DNA from: Niastella sp. OAS944
GTDB lineage: Bacteria > Bacteroidota > Bacteroidia > Chitinophagales > Chitinophagaceae
Direction: 5' to 3'
NCBI GenBank assembly: GCA_024809215.1
Contig: JANUBW010000002.1
Coordinates: 915,448 to 979,447, forward strand
Length of the DNA: 64,000 nucleotides
Within the stretch, counting starts at the first letter, position 1, and each line of letters opens with the position of its first letter. Shown in pieces: positions 53,150 through 62,614 of this stretch. The position numbers and the translations under genes were made by a program. The notes below the pieces were generated by a model. That model searched no databases and was not told the origin of the DNA. It saw only the letters and a program-made list of their open reading frames with translations.

Positions 53150-53884
53150 TTAATTCAAATTGTGACCCGCAGCCATGCCACCATCTACGTTAATGATAGC
53201 TCCGTTTATAAATTTACTTTTTGCTACTGTATAAACCATTTCGGCTACATCTTCCACTTCGCCTACCCTGTTCAATAAATGTAAACCTGCACTTTGATCA
53301 ACTGCATCACCATGCATTGGGGTACGAATAGTTCCCGGTGCAATGGTATTCACCCGAATGTTATGCCGGCCAAACTCAGCAGCCAGTTGTATCGTTAATG
53401 AATGAATAGCTCCCTTGCTCGATAATGGTGCTGTTGTAGGTGCACCACCCAATGCATGATTCACCAGCGGCGTACCAATATTGATCACTACGCCTCCCTG
53501 CTGTTTCAGCATTTGCGGTATAACCGCCTGGGTTGTAAAAAATGTTCCCTTCAGATTGGTTTTCAAAAAGCGATCGAGATATGCTTCGTCAACTTCAAGA
53601 AATGGTTTGGTTTCAAAGATGCCGGCATTGTTCACCAGCACATCGGCTGAACCAAAACGGGCAATGGCTGTTTGTACCAGTAAATCACCTGTGTTTTTAT
53701 CACTCACATCACCGGCCACCATGGCCAGGTTGGTGCCGGCACCCAGTTCCTGGTATACCTGTTTTAACTTTTCGGGTGTGGCGGAGTTGATCACCACATT
53801 ATCGCCTTTTTCTAAAAAGTACCTGGCAACTTCTTTGCCTATTCCGGATGATGCTCCGGTTACAATAATTGTTTGCTTTTTCAT
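53150..53884 (-). CDS. SDR family oxidoreductase, atypical active site
   Basis: A 244-residue short-chain dehydrogenase with TGASSGIGKEVA (6-17), NNAGIF (~86-91) and a C-terminal INVDGGMAAGHN. The catalytic zone reads NIGTPLVNH then APLSSKGAI, so the usual Ser is Thr and the position four before Lys is Pro rather than Tyr. It probably binds NAD(P) but may not be a standard dehydrogenase. A tautomerase gene lies 11 bp upstream in the same direction. Confidence 0.85.
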   Translation of the reverse strand: MKKQTIIVTGASSGIGKEVARYFLEKGDNVVINSATPEKLKQVYQELGAGTNLAMVAGDVSDKNTGDLLVQTAIARFGSADVLVNNAGIFETKPFLEVDEAYLDRFLKTNLKGTFFTTQAVIPQMLKQQGGVVINIGTPLVNHALGGAPTTAPLSSKGAIHSLTIQLAAEFGRHNIRVNTIAPGTIRTPMHGDAVDQSAGLHLLNRVGEVEDVAEMVYTVAKSKFINGAIINVDGGMAAGHNLN

Positions 53885-53895
53885 ATTGATGTTTT

Positions 53896-54114
53896 TTATT
53901 TTTTATCTGCTGTAATTCCTTTTTCACGTAATACCGAAACCTGCTCACCGGCATAACCCCAGTCGTCGAGTTCTATTTCCTGAATAACCACATGGGTAAG
54001 ATGCGGATCTTTGTTAAGAATGTTGGTAAACAGGTCGGTAATGCCCTTTATCAGTTGCTGTTTTTGTTCGCGGGTAACACCTTCGCGGGTCACTTCCACT
54101 TTTACGTATGGCAT
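53896..54114 (-). CDS. 4-oxalocrotonate tautomerase family protein
   Basis: A 72-residue protein starting MPYVKVEV at ATG 54114, so removal of Met exposes the catalytic N-terminal Pro1. The length and the ending VSVLREKGITADKK are typical of 4-OT. The second half reads PHLTHVVIQEIELDDWGYAG. The longer frame upstream is artefactual. It is operonic with the atypical SDR at 53150. Confidence 0.88.
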   Translation of the reverse strand: MPYVKVEVTREGVTREQKQQLIKGITDLFTNILNKDPHLTHVVIQEIELDDWGYAGEQVSVLREKGITADKK

Positions 54115-54212
54115 ATTGTATGTTTTTTGTTTTTTGATTGTCGTTATTGACAACACAAAGGAAGGAAGTATTAGGGAGGCGGTTACGTGAGGTAGGTCAC
54201 TTTCTGCGAAAG

Positions 54213-54250
54213 AGTTGACGAGTTGACAAGGGCTTCTGTGCGGCAGGCTG
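54213..54250. repeat. Octamer plus core shared with the susD 3' region
   Basis: AGTTGACG and AGTTGACA (54213-54228) and the following core CTTCTGTGCGGCAGGCTGAG repeat 34974-35020, where the same phrase reads CCTCTGTGCGGCAGCCTGAC. Confidence 0.75.
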
Positions 54251-54279
54251 AGTAAAAGTTGAAATGTTGGTGGAGTCAA

Positions 54280-54313
54280 AAATTAAAAACCCCACACATG
54301 TAAGCATGGGGTT
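54280..54313 (-). terminator. Terminator of the GH36-GH95 operon
   Basis: AACCCCA (54288-54294) pairs with TGGGGTT (54307-54313). On the minus strand the stem is followed by TTTTTAATTTTT, which suits the end of the leftward polysaccharide operon at 54345. Confidence 0.75.
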
Positions 54314-54319
54314 GTATTT

Positions 54320-54347
54320 GCTTTAGGCTTTTGGCTTTTCGCTTTCA
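54320..54347. repeat. Heptamer array (GCTTTNN) reaching the GH36 stop
   Basis: GCTTTAG, GCTTTTG, GCTTTTC, GCTTTCA at exact 7-bp steps. The last word contains the GH36 stop codon (54345-54347). The same words occur at 35133-35160. Confidence 0.8.
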
Positions 54348-56552
54348 GCTGTTTTCCATTATCACATTTAACGCCAGCACCACACTCGCCCTACCAGCTT
54401 TCACATCGGGATTGTAGCCAACGGTCATCAGGAACTCACCAGTGTAGGTTTTATTACTGTTTATAGAAGAAATAGTGCCTGGGTACAGGTTCAATTCTTT
54501 GAGCTGATAACGCTTCTGCGGGTCGAGGCCTTTGAGCCGGATAGGTCTTTCGCTGCCTGCCGCATAACGATTGTTGACCAGGTAATTGAAGATAACACCC
54601 GAGGTCTTTTCTTCATTAAGATACAATACAGCCGCTACCGCATTACCTGCCGGATCCTGCAGCCGGTATTGATTACCCTGCCAAATAATGGGCTTTATGT
54701 TATTATACGTTTTAATGGCTTCCTGGCAAAACTGCAGGTCCTTTGCATCGAGTTTGCTTACCACAATATCAAAACCCAGCTTACCCATCATGGCCACATC
54801 GGTGCGGTACTTGATGGGTTGTTTGCCCCAGTCTGTTACGTGATTGGAAGAACTAACAGCGGGATAGAAATACGAATACTCCCATTGCATAAATATGCGC
54901 TCCAGCGGATCGGTATTATCACTTGGCCAAAATTCGGTGAAGTATTGCAACGCCGCATAATCGACCCGGCCACCACCACCCGAACACAACATCATAGGCA
55001 CGGTAGGATATTTTTTCCTAAGCTTTTGCAACACCGAATATAGACCTTGTACATACTGGATATAAAAATGCGATTGATTTTTCAGGTGCGATGAATATGC
55101 ATTATAAATAACCGCATTACAATCCCATTTTATATACGCCAGCCTGGGATTCTTTGTAAACAGGTTGTCTACTGTGTTATATACAAATTCCTGCACCTGC
55201 GGATTGCTCAGATCGAGCACCAACTGATTCCTAAAATAGTATTCCTGGCGATTGGGTTGCTTTACCACCCAATCAGGATGCTTTTCATATAATTCACTTT
55301 TGGGGTTCACCATTTCGGGTTCTACCCAAATACCAAATTTTACATCATTCGCCTGTGCCTCGCTTACCAGCGATGCAATACCGTTAGGTAGTTTGGCTTT
55401 ATTCTCCTGCCAGTCGCCCAAACCTGCACCATCGTTATTACGCGGGTATTTATTGGCAAACCAGCCATCATCGAGCAGGAACAGATCAACACCCAATGCT
55501 TTGGTATCTTTCAATAACGCTTTTAACTTAGTCTCATTGAAATCGAAGTAGGTGGCTTCCCAGTTGTTCAGTAACGTTAACCGGGAACCTTTGCCATCGA
55601 GCAATTTATAATTACGAGCCCAGCTTTGTAATTTACGGCTGGCCTCGCCTTTGCCATGAAACGACAAAACCGATAAAAATGCCGGCGTGGTAAATACTTC
55701 ACCCGGTTGTAAGGTGTAAGGGGAAGCATGGTTATTGATGCCGGCAATCACCCGAAGGTTATCCTGGTTATCGAGTTCGAGATCGATCCTGAAGTTACCG
55801 CTCCATTCCAGCGAACCATATAACACCGTGCCTTCATCTTCAGTAGCCGGCTTATTCAGCGATACCATAAATACCGGGGGTTGAAAAAGATCGGCACGCG
55901 TACCCAGTTTTGAATCGAGTGTTTTTATACCATGGGTGAGTTTGCTTTCTTCGGGTTGCATTTCCTTTGCCCAGTCGCCATGATATTGGCGTAACCAAAA
56001 GTTATCGGCTTTCAGGTATAAACCGGCAGAGGCAAATTTCTGTAATACCACACTCCCCTTCTCGGCATGTTTTATTTCACTCCATTGCTCTGTAACATCT
56101 TCTTTGAAATAAGTTTTATAAAACAACCGCACTTCAAAATTATAAATGGGGTCTTTTAAATCAACAGTGAGTAACGATACGTTGTCATCTATCTTTTTTG
56201 CTTCATGCCGCACATATTGAAGATCGAGTGAATTATTGCCATCTGCATGGGTAACGGTCAAAGCCGGTTCAAATAAACTGCGCGAACCCGTTGTAGCATA
56301 CGCAGCATTGGATACACCGGTATACTCATCGGTTTGCCTGTATTGGGCGGCCACCTCTTCGTACTCCTTTTTATCGGTAAGCGTGGGCCCAACGTAAACA
56401 ATATTCAGGTTATTGCTTTTGTTGGTTTGTAACACCAGCGCATTGTGCTGTGTTTCTACCGGAATAACAATGTTCTGTGCAAATGCATTCGTTTGTAAGG
56501 ATAAAATGGCAATAATGGCAATTCCACTCAAACCGCTCAATTTCTTTAGCAT
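54345..56552 (-). CDS. GH36 alpha-galactosidase
   Basis: A 735-residue secreted glycosidase with signal peptide (IAIIAILSLQTNAFAQ). It has an N-terminal beta-sandwich (~30-310) and the GH36 barrel with FLLDDGWFANKYPRNN and GIWVEPEMVNPKSELY. The nucleophile Asp is in YIKWDCN and the acid/base Asp in WPSDNTDPLERI. The C-terminal beta domain ends VIMENS, where a heptamer repeat supplies the stop. It should remove terminal alpha-galactosyl residues from an imported oligosaccharide. It is the last gene of the GH95-SASA-GH36 run. Confidence 0.92.
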   Translation of the reverse strand: MLKKLSGLSGIAIIAILSLQTNAFAQNIVIPVETQHNALVLQTNKSNNLNIVYVGPTLTDKKEYEEVAAQYRQTDEYTGVSNAAYATTGSRSLFEPALTVTHADGNNSLDLQYVRHEAKKIDDNVSLLTVDLKDPIYNFEVRLFYKTYFKEDVTEQWSEIKHAEKGSVVLQKFASAGLYLKADNFWLRQYHGDWAKEMQPEESKLTHGIKTLDSKLGTRADLFQPPVFMVSLNKPATEDEGTVLYGSLEWSGNFRIDLELDNQDNLRVIAGINNHASPYTLQPGEVFTTPAFLSVLSFHGKGEASRKLQSWARNYKLLDGKGSRLTLLNNWEATYFDFNETKLKALLKDTKALGVDLFLLDDGWFANKYPRNNDGAGLGDWQENKAKLPNGIASLVSEAQANDVKFGIWVEPEMVNPKSELYEKHPDWVVKQPNRQEYYFRNQLVLDLSNPQVQEFVYNTVDNLFTKNPRLAYIKWDCNAVIYNAYSSHLKNQSHFYIQYVQGLYSVLQKLRKKYPTVPMMLCSGGGGRVDYAALQYFTEFWPSDNTDPLERIFMQWEYSYFYPAVSSSNHVTDWGKQPIKYRTDVAMMGKLGFDIVVSKLDAKDLQFCQEAIKTYNNIKPIIWQGNQYRLQDPAGNAVAAVLYLNEEKTSGVIFNYLVNNRYAAGSERPIRLKGLDPQKRYQLKELNLYPGTISSINSNKTYTGEFLMTVGYNPDVKAGRASVVLALNVIMENS

Positions 56553-56585
56553 GATACGTAATTGTATGTTACTGGTTATGTTTAT

Positions 56586-58541
56586 CTATGGTTTATACTT
56601 TACCCCTTCTGTTTTTGCTTTCCAGTTATCGGTACGGAAGGGCGCAGCCGGAAATCCTTCTTTATTGAAAAGATTGGCATTACTGTCATCATCGGCCCAG
56701 GCATAACGTACGGCCACAGGCTTTGCAACTTCATCGGCCGATAATACAACAGTAGTACTGGCAATGCTTGCTTTGGCCGGGTAAAAATGTTGATCGGCGC
56801 CTGCGATCTCAAAGCCTGTTACGGCATCCTGTTTTGCCATTAACCCCTTACCAACACCTGTAAAATGTATCACGGCTTTGTTCCCCTGTACCTGCATGGT
56901 TTTATATACAGGGCCTGAAACCACTTTATTGATGCCATATGTTTTTTGTAATGCCAAACCGGCAAGCCGCTTACCTACATCCTGTTTATTACGTGGATGA
57001 ATATCTGCGGCTTCACCTACATCAATAGTAACTGCCATGCCGGTATTTGGTAATGAGGCAGCCATCGTTTGTGCTTCACGCAATTCGGCCCAGGTGCTGC
57101 CATTGTTACTATTTCCGTTGGCTGAATTAAAACTGGTAAGCTGTACAAAATAAAAAGGCATAGCTGGTTGTTGAAAGCGTTTGCGCCAGTCGTTAATGAG
57201 CAATGGCATAGCTTTACGATATTCCACCGCCCGGCCGGCATTGGCCTCACCCTGGTACCAGATAGCGCCTTTAACAGATAGCTTTTCAATAGGATGTATC
57301 ATGGCATTGTACAAGATGGAAGGATAATCGTTGGGACCAAGACCCGGAACGATCATTTTCTCAACCCGGTATTTCCAATCGCCAGCCAGTGGTATTGATT
57401 TCCCATCTATCGTTAATGAACAATCAGTGGCTTCACCATAAATACCGCCACCACCACCGGTATCCTCTACTCGCACAGCAATTATATTTTTACCCTTCTT
57501 TAAAACGCCTGCATTTATATTATACACTCGTGGTACATTGTAGCCGGTTGTACCGCCAACCTTTGTACCATTTACATAAGTAACATCATTATCATCGATC
57601 ATAGCCAGTTTCAAAACGGCAGGTTTGCCAGCATCAGCTTCATCGATCACCACTTCCTTTCGCAACCACATAATACCGTCGATAGTTATAGCAGGTTTCT
57701 GATTCTCCCATAACAACGGCGCCTTCATGCTGTTCCATTTGCTATCGTCATATTCAGCTGCCGGCCATTGGCCTACATCAGCTATATCTATTTTATCTAA
57801 TTGTACCGACTTCAAATATTCCTGTAATGTGCGTTCTCTTTTGGCCTTCATTTCAACAGTGCTTTGCTCAGGCGCCAGTTCCACCAGTTCTTTATAATAA
57901 GGTTCGCTTTTAAAACCTGTATAACTGATCCAGCTTTCGATATTGGTGCCGCCCCAGTTAGAACTGATCAGCCCTATAGGTACTTTTAGTTCCTGGTGTA
58001 ATGTTCTGCCAAAGAAATAACCCACGGCCGAAAAGGCCGCCACGCTTTGTGGAGAACAGGTTTGCCAGTTACCACCTTTTATATCGTCAACGGGTAGCCC
58101 CTCTATATTTTTTTCAACTGTAAATAATCTTATTGCGGGATAATTAGCCGTTGCCACTTCTTCTTCGGCATTCAGCACCCTGCCCCAGCCACTGTTCACC
58201 GGCATTTCCATATTCGACTGGCCCGAACAAACCCACAGGTCGCCCAGGAGTATGCCTTGCAGCGTAATTGTCGTTTTGCCTTTTACCTGTAACTTGTATG
58301 GACCGCCGGCAGGCTCCGCCGCCAGCACCGCTTCCCAACTGCCGCCGGCATTGGTTTGTACGGTTTTACTTTGATCATGAAATTGAATGGTGATGGTTTC
58401 AGCCGGAGCTGCCCAACCCCAAATACGCACCGGTGCGTTGCGTTGCAGCACCATGCTATCGCCAAAGATCTTTGGTAAACGTAATTGGGCTTTTGTTGTG
58501 GCTGTTAGAAGAACAGTTAATCCAAATAAAATATACTTCAT
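56586..58541 (-). CDS. Sialate O-acetylesterase-like (SASA) esterase
   Basis: A 651-residue enzyme started at ATG 58541, giving a signal peptide (YILFGLTVLLTATTKAQ). The SGNH-type nucleophile Ser lies in VCSGQSNMEMP (~100). An inserted beta-sandwich follows at ~260-390 (IMWLRKEVVIDEADAG). The catalytic His block is DIHPRNKQDVGKRL (~530) and GAIWYQGEANAGR supplies the third block. It removes O-acetyl groups from a glycan so that GH95 and GH36 can act. GH36 starts 33 bp downstream. Confidence 0.9.
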   Translation of the reverse strand: MKYILFGLTVLLTATTKAQLRLPKIFGDSMVLQRNAPVRIWGWAAPAETITIQFHDQSKTVQTNAGGSWEAVLAAEPAGGPYKLQVKGKTTITLQGILLGDLWVCSGQSNMEMPVNSGWGRVLNAEEEVATANYPAIRLFTVEKNIEGLPVDDIKGGNWQTCSPQSVAAFSAVGYFFGRTLHQELKVPIGLISSNWGGTNIESWISYTGFKSEPYYKELVELAPEQSTVEMKAKRERTLQEYLKSVQLDKIDIADVGQWPAAEYDDSKWNSMKAPLLWENQKPAITIDGIMWLRKEVVIDEADAGKPAVLKLAMIDDNDVTYVNGTKVGGTTGYNVPRVYNINAGVLKKGKNIIAVRVEDTGGGGGIYGEATDCSLTIDGKSIPLAGDWKYRVEKMIVPGLGPNDYPSILYNAMIHPIEKLSVKGAIWYQGEANAGRAVEYRKAMPLLINDWRKRFQQPAMPFYFVQLTSFNSANGNSNNGSTWAELREAQTMAASLPNTGMAVTIDVGEAADIHPRNKQDVGKRLAGLALQKTYGINKVVSGPVYKTMQVQGNKAVIHFTGVGKGLMAKQDAVTGFEIAGADQHFYPAKASIASTTVVLSADEVAKPVAVRYAWADDDSNANLFNKEGFPAAPFRTDNWKAKTEGVKYKP

Positions 58542-58620
58542 ATGTACACGCAATTTTTTGAGGGTACAAGTTACTGAATAGTAGTGTGCTTTTCTTAGCA
58601 GATAGTTATTACAATTTAAC

Positions 58621-58759
58621 AGACCTGTAAGGTCCATCATCGGTGCTTGAACTTTTAGCATGATGCGTTGGATCTGACAGGTCGTTGTTTAAAATCGACC
58701 TGTCAGGATCGCGTGAACTTAAAAATTAGGCAAGCTCAAATGGCGAACCTTACAGGTCT
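58621..58759. repeat. Nested-hairpin dispersed element, copy 2
   Basis: Outer arms AGACCTGTAAGGT (58621-58633) and ACCTTACAGGTCT (58747-58759) match copy 1 exactly. The inner stem is CTGACAGGTCG (58674-58684) with CGACCTGTCAG (58696-58706). It begins within the GH95 stop codon (minus-strand sense), the same placement as copy 1. Confidence 0.87.
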
Positions 58760-61092
58760 TACTTTTTTACTTCCGTTTCAACCTCCTTCATAGAACCATT
58801 TACCTTTACAGTAACCCGCTTCCTACTAGAAGAATGAAGCTTATAACTAACTATCTTCCCCTCCTTCCAGGCAAAATCAACAATAACATTCCCTCTGGCC
58901 TTCATTCCCACAACCGCTCCTTCCTTCCACTGGTTGGGAATGGCGGGCAGCAAATGAATAAACCCTTCATGGCTTTGTAATAACATTTCGGCAATACCTG
59001 CGCCAGCCCCAAAATTGCCATCAATTTGAAAGGGCGGACCGGCCGACAATAAATTCGGATACACGCCGCCGCCAGCGCCATAGTTGATATCGGTTTTATG
59101 GGTTGGTTTCATTATTTCCCGAAATAGTTTATACGCCCGGTTGCCATCGTGCAACCTTGCCCAGAACAACTGTTTGTAAGCAATAGACCAGCTGGGCCCA
59201 TCATCACCACGTACATTCAGCGTTTTCTTACAGGCCTCGGCCCATTCCGGTGTTTTAGATGGTGTTATAAGGTTGGCTGGGTACAATCCATACAAATGAG
59301 AAATATGGCGGTGTTGCGGATCGGTTTCCTTATAATCTTTTAACCATTCCATTACCCGCCCATCGGCCGTTAACATGGCTACCGGTGGTATTTGTTTCAG
59401 CTTCGCCTTTAATGTATCGCGGAACGATGCATCTATATCCAAACGCAGGGAAGCGGTGATAACGTTATTGAACAGTTCATGCATGATCTGGTTATCGATG
59501 GCCGCCCCCATACAAATGCTAACATGTTTACCACTGCCATCGGGCATATAAAATGAATTCTCCGGCGAAGAAGAAGGCGCTGTTACCAACCAGCCCGTTT
59601 CGGGGTCTTTAATAAGAATATCCGAATAGAATAAGGCGCTGCCCTTTAATACAGGGTATATTTTTTTCAGGTAGTTAACATCATTGGAATATACGTAATG
59701 GTCCCACAGGTTATTACATAACCAGCCCGAGCCCGATTTGGTAACGCCCCAGGAAGCGCTTTCACCTGGTTCGGTGAACATCCAGGGATTGGTGATCACA
59801 TGGGCTACCCAGCCGCGGGCGTTATAATACGCTTTTGCCGTTCGCTCACCATGTGGTACCAGCTTACCTATCAATTCAGCCAACGGCAGGTTCAGCTCGG
59901 TAAGGTTGCCCGGCTCAACACCCCAATGGTTCATTTGCACATTTACATCGAGGTGATAATCGCCATTCCACGGTGTATGTATTTCATGCGCCCACAAACC
60001 CTGTAAATTAGGCGGCAGCAAACCAACACGTGTACTGCTGATAGAAAGATAGCGGCTGTATTGATAAAACAATACCGTAAGCCGGTTATCGGGTACTGTT
60101 GAATTATAAAATTTATCCAGCCGCTGATCGGTTGGCAGATCATCGGACCCTGATGCGCCCAAACTCAGTTGCATGCGATTGAACAGGCGCTGGTAATTAT
60201 TGAGGTGCTTTTTCTTTTGTACCTCGTAAGGCACTGCCATTGCTTTAGTCAGTAACTGGTTGGTGTGTTGTCTGAATTCAGCGTCGCGAAAACTCGTCTT
60301 TGCAGAGAAGTACAGTATAACTTCGGTAGCATTTTTAACAACCAGTTTATTACCATCAGTAGCAAGGCTGCCATCTTTTAATTTGAGCGCTACCTTTGCC
60401 AGGTATTCCATTCCTTTGCCATTGATACCATTCTCCAGCTGACCGGTCATTTCGAGTTGATTGGCAACAGCAGTAACTGTTGCTTTTTCTTCACGTGAAA
60501 GCGATACATCAAAGTTCAACGCACCGGCCACACTGGCGGTAAAACGAACAATACCTACATCATCGCCAAAGCTGGTGAAGTATTCCCTGGTATAAGTTAC
60601 CGTCCCTATCTTATATGTGCTCTTTGCTATGGCATCATCGAGCGATAACTCGCGGCGATAACCGGTATGCGTGGTTGCTTTATAATTAAAGCTGAGGTTC
60701 AACCGGCCCAGGGTTTGAAAACAACCATAGGGTTCAGCGCCAGAGCCTTTACCCGTACAAATAAAATCTTTATCAATCAGCGATTGCGCCTGATCGTTCT
60801 TTCCTTCCAACAGCAGCTTTTGTATTTCGGGCAGTTTCTTACTGGCATTATAGTTATTGGCGTCCTGTGGTGCGCCCGACCAAAGAGTAATATCATTCAA
60901 CACAATGCTCTCCTTCATTACACCACCATCGGGTGTCATACCCAAGCGGCCATTACCCAGCGGCAAGGTCTCTTCCCATTGATTCGCAGGTTTATTGTAC
61001 CATAAACGCAAGGGCGTTTTTTGCTGAGCCTGCACAAAACTTATACCTAATAATAAAAATAATTGACCGACTATTATCACCTTTCTATACAT
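58759..61092 (-). CDS. GH95 alpha-L-fucosidase
   Basis: A 777-residue secreted enzyme (signal to SFVQAQ). The N-terminal GH95 domain opens with LRLWYNKPANQWEETLPLGN and SIVLNDITLWSG. The (alpha/alpha)6 barrel has HTPWNGDYHLDVNVQMNHW, the Asn-containing catalytic strip of the family, and later YPNLLSAGPPFQIDGNFG with its conserved Asp. It hydrolyses terminal alpha-1,2-linked L-fucose or L-galactose. With GH36 and an acetylesterase, the target is probably an acetylated, fucosylated galactoside-bearing glycan such as xyloglucan. Confidence 0.93.
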   Translation of the reverse strand: MYRKVIIVGQLFLLLGISFVQAQQKTPLRLWYNKPANQWEETLPLGNGRLGMTPDGGVMKESIVLNDITLWSGAPQDANNYNASKKLPEIQKLLLEGKNDQAQSLIDKDFICTGKGSGAEPYGCFQTLGRLNLSFNYKATTHTGYRRELSLDDAIAKSTYKIGTVTYTREYFTSFGDDVGIVRFTASVAGALNFDVSLSREEKATVTAVANQLEMTGQLENGINGKGMEYLAKVALKLKDGSLATDGNKLVVKNATEVILYFSAKTSFRDAEFRQHTNQLLTKAMAVPYEVQKKKHLNNYQRLFNRMQLSLGASGSDDLPTDQRLDKFYNSTVPDNRLTVLFYQYSRYLSISSTRVGLLPPNLQGLWAHEIHTPWNGDYHLDVNVQMNHWGVEPGNLTELNLPLAELIGKLVPHGERTAKAYYNARGWVAHVITNPWMFTEPGESASWGVTKSGSGWLCNNLWDHYVYSNDVNYLKKIYPVLKGSALFYSDILIKDPETGWLVTAPSSSPENSFYMPDGSGKHVSICMGAAIDNQIMHELFNNVITASLRLDIDASFRDTLKAKLKQIPPVAMLTADGRVMEWLKDYKETDPQHRHISHLYGLYPANLITPSKTPEWAEACKKTLNVRGDDGPSWSIAYKQLFWARLHDGNRAYKLFREIMKPTHKTDINYGAGGGVYPNLLSAGPPFQIDGNFGAGAGIAEMLLQSHEGFIHLLPAIPNQWKEGAVVGMKARGNVIVDFAWKEGKIVSYKLHSSSRKRVTVKVNGSMKEVETEVKK

Positions 61093-61115
61093 ATTTATTA
61101 CTTCTTAACTTTTTG

Positions 61116-61235
61116 AAGTAGGAAGTAAGAAGTAGGAAGAGTCTGAATTTTTAAGCTCAAAAACAATCGCGAGCATTGGAAATTAAACCCCTTCTTACTT
61201 CATACATCTTACCTCCTATCTCTTACTTCCTACCT
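61116..61235. repeat. Inverted pair of heptamer arrays upstream of GH95
   Basis: AAGTAGG, AAGTAAG, AAGTAGG (61116-61136), then a 57-bp spacer and CTTACTT, CATACAT, CTTACCT, CCTATCT, CTTACTT, CCTACCT (61194-61235). Both have exact 7-bp phase and are complementary to each other, so they can pair as a hairpin in the GH95 leader. Confidence 0.85.
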
Positions 61236-61248
61236 ATGTAAGACGATT

Positions 61249-62457
61249 TTATTTAACAATATACAGCCTCAGGCTATTAAAGCGCATCGCCTCGCCCTGA
61301 TCATCCATATCGAGCAGCAGACCCAATGAGAACGTGGTTTGTTGCGTTACGGTAAATTCAAGTTTTACACTTGAGCCGTTATCTACCTGTTTGTAGGCAA
61401 AGGCCGATGCCAGGTTACTTACATCTGGTAATCCATTGGCACCGGGGGCCGCAACCAGAAACACATCGTTCTTGTTGCTTCTATGCCACCAGTCAATAGA
61501 ACCCTCGAAATTGTATTTACCCGGCGGCAGTGTTACCACCTGGTATACTTTACCATTATTTATAGGCCCGGCGCCCCAGCCTGCTTCGAAATATATTTTC
61601 GCATCCGTACTGATATCGGTACCACCATAACCGCTATGGTTCTTTACGGCATCATTAGTTATCCAGTCGCGCAGGTTGGCCCAGCGCTTGCCATCATTGG
61701 CGCTGTTGGCAATGGGTTTTATGTTATTCAACAGGACTACTTCTGAAAATAATGACAACGTACCGGGCGCCACAGTAAAGGAATCTATACCTACCGGTTC
61801 GGGCAGGAACATGGTGTTATACGTGATCGGCTTCAACACACTGGCGCCGGGCAGGCTGGTAACCTGGTTCTTTAATCTAGATGGCACAATAGTGTCGCGC
61901 AACTTATCATTTGCATCGTAATAACGAATATGCATGCCCAGCACACCTACATAAGCATCTACATCGGCCCAGCCTAATTGAGCAGAACCATCGGCCAGAA
62001 ATGCAGTAGCCAATACGGCCCGGTTACCTCTTTCCGTAACGGAAGTTTGGTAATTAGGGCCATATACATTTCCGGTAACGGTCATGGGTATAGAAATATT
62101 CCCCTTGTTATCGTAGGTCCGTAACGTAAAGGTCATGGGCCCTTCGGGTAATTTTGTAATGATCTGTTTCAAGGTATCGATACCATATTTACGCACAATG
62201 GTATTCTCCATTGAATCGCTGCCACTGTTCCAGAATATGCGGTACTTTGTAACATTGGGGTCGCCGGTCAATAAACCGGTGATCATTACGCGGCCATTAC
62301 CTGCGATCACTTTCAGTGAATCGAAAGTGGCAGGGTAAATTATCTCACCACCCGCTGCAAATTTCTTGAAATCATCCATCTTTTTGCACGAAGCAACCAC
62401 GCCTGCCAGCAGAAAGGCCAACAACCCTATTTGTATGGGAACGATATATTGTTTCAT
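61249..62457 (-). CDS. DUF4998/DUF5013-type PUL lipoprotein
   Basis: A 402-residue lipoprotein from ATG 62457 (ATG 62466 possible) with lipobox VVASC (Cys24). Residues ~35-225 match the DUF4998 pattern (KYRIFWNSGSDS; FTLRTYDNKGNISIP), and ~255-400 look like DUF5013, a carbohydrate-binding-like beta domain (DWWHRSNKND; LGLLLDMDDQGEAMRFNSL). Such proteins are surface glycan-binding partners that follow SusCD in polysaccharide loci. It precedes GH95 and follows the DUF4959 lipoprotein. Confidence 0.85.
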   Translation of the reverse strand: MKQYIVPIQIGLLAFLLAGVVASCKKMDDFKKFAAGGEIIYPATFDSLKVIAGNGRVMITGLLTGDPNVTKYRIFWNSGSDSMENTIVRKYGIDTLKQIITKLPEGPMTFTLRTYDNKGNISIPMTVTGNVYGPNYQTSVTERGNRAVLATAFLADGSAQLGWADVDAYVGVLGMHIRYYDANDKLRDTIVPSRLKNQVTSLPGASVLKPITYNTMFLPEPVGIDSFTVAPGTLSLFSEVVLLNNIKPIANSANDGKRWANLRDWITNDAVKNHSGYGGTDISTDAKIYFEAGWGAGPINNGKVYQVVTLPPGKYNFEGSIDWWHRSNKNDVFLVAAPGANGLPDVSNLASAFAYKQVDNGSSVKLEFTVTQQTTFSLGLLLDMDDQGEAMRFNSLRLYIVK

Positions 62458-62498
62458 GAATATCATTTTACTTGTTAATAATTGAAGTCGGGAAAAAA

Positions 62499-62614
62499 CA
62501 ATTTGCAATTGGCAATTGACAAGGGCTGCTGACTTTCGAGCTTTCCGATTAATCTCGACTTTGTCTATTGCTTATTGCCCATTGCCTATTGCCCATTGCT
62601 TATTGCCTATTGCC
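62499..62614. repeat. Heptamer arrays between the two PUL lipoproteins
   Basis: CAATTTG, CAATTGG, CAATTGA (62499-62519), and seven words TATTGCT, TATTGCC, CATTGCC, TATTGCC, CATTGCT, TATTGCC, TATTGCC (62566-62614), all at 7-bp steps. The second block ends on the base before the stop codon of the gene at 62615. Confidence 0.88.
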
